Shown piece after piece: positions 63,675 through 64,000 of a DNA stretch of 64,000 bases (positions are counted from its first letter, which is position 1; the number at the start of each line of letters is the position of its first letter). The stretch lies in NCBI GenBank assembly GCA_958295885.1, contig OY282380.1:4201109-4265108 (forward strand), written 5' to 3'. The stretch comes from Arenicellales bacterium (lineage in GTDB: Bacteria > Pseudomonadota > Gammaproteobacteria > Arenicellales > JAJDZL01). A program made the position numbers and the translations under genes. Under the pieces are notes generated by a model. It ran no database searches, was not told the origin of the DNA, and worked only from the letters and a program-made list of their open reading frames with translations.

Positions 63675-64000
63675 ATCAAAAAAATTCGCTTGTTTTTTTC
63701 ATTGAGTCAAATTGAAAGCCTGTAAACATTCATAAATAGGTGGCTTTTGCCGCGAGCAGGAGGAATTGCCCAATTCCGCATTTAGTCTAAAAGGAGCCTT
63801 GCGCCTGATCTAGAGACTGGAGAATTGGAGCGATTACACGCAAGATAAGAATTGTGATTCGGAGGCTGATTTCTGAACCGGTCCAAGGATTAGCCTCATC
63901 AGTCAAGCGACTCAATTTACACTTACTTTGCCCTAATTCCCAGACATCTTTCGCAACCATGTCATTGCAGGTTCGCCGGGCTGCGATTTTCAATTCCAAT
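63675..64000. other. window-end region with an unidentified partial frame
   Basis: After the reductase, A7 and T7 runs at about 63679-63700 could form a weak terminator. A minus-strand frame from 63999 to 63787 (70 codons from a TTG, possibly longer beyond the window) has a hydrophobic stretch near its end (LRITILILRVIAPIL) but no recognisable family. Confidence 0.35.

Noticed and set aside
1..64000. CRISPR array
   Set aside because: No series of short direct repeats with regular spacers was seen; the only tandem repeat is the 610-655-base rpn array.
1..64000. tRNA or rRNA genes
   Set aside because: No cloverleaf with a GGTTCGAATCC-type arm or rRNA-like sequence was noticed in the intergenic regions; a covariance search could still find an unusual one.

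Overview
The window looks like a chromosomal segment of a Beta- or Gammaproteobacterium. The main evidence is an almost complete division and cell wall (dcw) cluster on the minus strand: mraZ-rsmH-ftsL-ftsI-murE-murF-mraY-murD-ftsW-murG-murB-ftsQ-ftsA-ftsZ, followed by lpxC, a divergent DUF721 gene, and secA-argJ-mutT. This order is typical of those classes. MurE carries the DNPR motif of meso-diaminopimelate-adding enzymes, and LpxC implies lipid A, so the cell is Gram-negative. Several decayed genes and insertion-sequence remnants lie among intact core genes, which would suit a host-associated or recently bottlenecked lineage. That lifestyle is inference; nothing in the window proves it.

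Layout. 1-5955: a form II (AYRGAGR-type) molybdenum hydroxylase cluster, coxG-coxS-coxL-coxM with the maturation genes coxD and coxE, all on the minus strand. 6165-13465: an accessory block with a GNAT acetyltransferase, a DNA methyltransferase fused to a nuclease-like domain, an IS110 element with a frameshifted transposase and a structured upstream leader, a second transposase relic, a small membrane protein and a SEFIR-domain protein. 13913-20547: a catabolic block with two class III PLP enzymes (the second resembles the aminophosphonate lyase PbfA), converging on four minus-strand genes for a 2Fe-2S reductase, an alpha/beta hydrolase, a HAD hydrolase and a glutamine amidotransferase. 21349-27267: a second accessory block with an Rpn nuclease gene followed by two tandem copies that keep only its C-terminal segment, then decayed HipA-like kinase, HIRAN and methyltransferase genes. 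27337-32407: heterotetrameric sarcosine oxidase (soxBDAG), directly downstream of mutT. 32412-55308: the secA, lpxC and dcw core. 55623-63674: housekeeping genes (FAH-family hydrolase, pyrE, NDUFA9-like epimerase, cca, uppP, midA, pteridine reductase) with one more transposase relic.

How it fits together. The metabolic genes point to growth on small organic nitrogen and methylated compounds (sarcosine, amines, perhaps aminophosphonates), with a molybdenum hydroxylase of uncertain substrate. The two accessory blocks look like small defence and toxin-antitoxin islands. The strongest candidate for something undescribed is the Rpn locus at 21349-23549. It has one full-length nuclease gene whose 3' end contains a plausible internal antitoxin start, followed by two stand-alone C-terminal copies. 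The three copies carry 4, 1 and 2 units of a four-residue repeat. Upstream parts of the extra copies are broken, but the putative antitoxin frames remain open.
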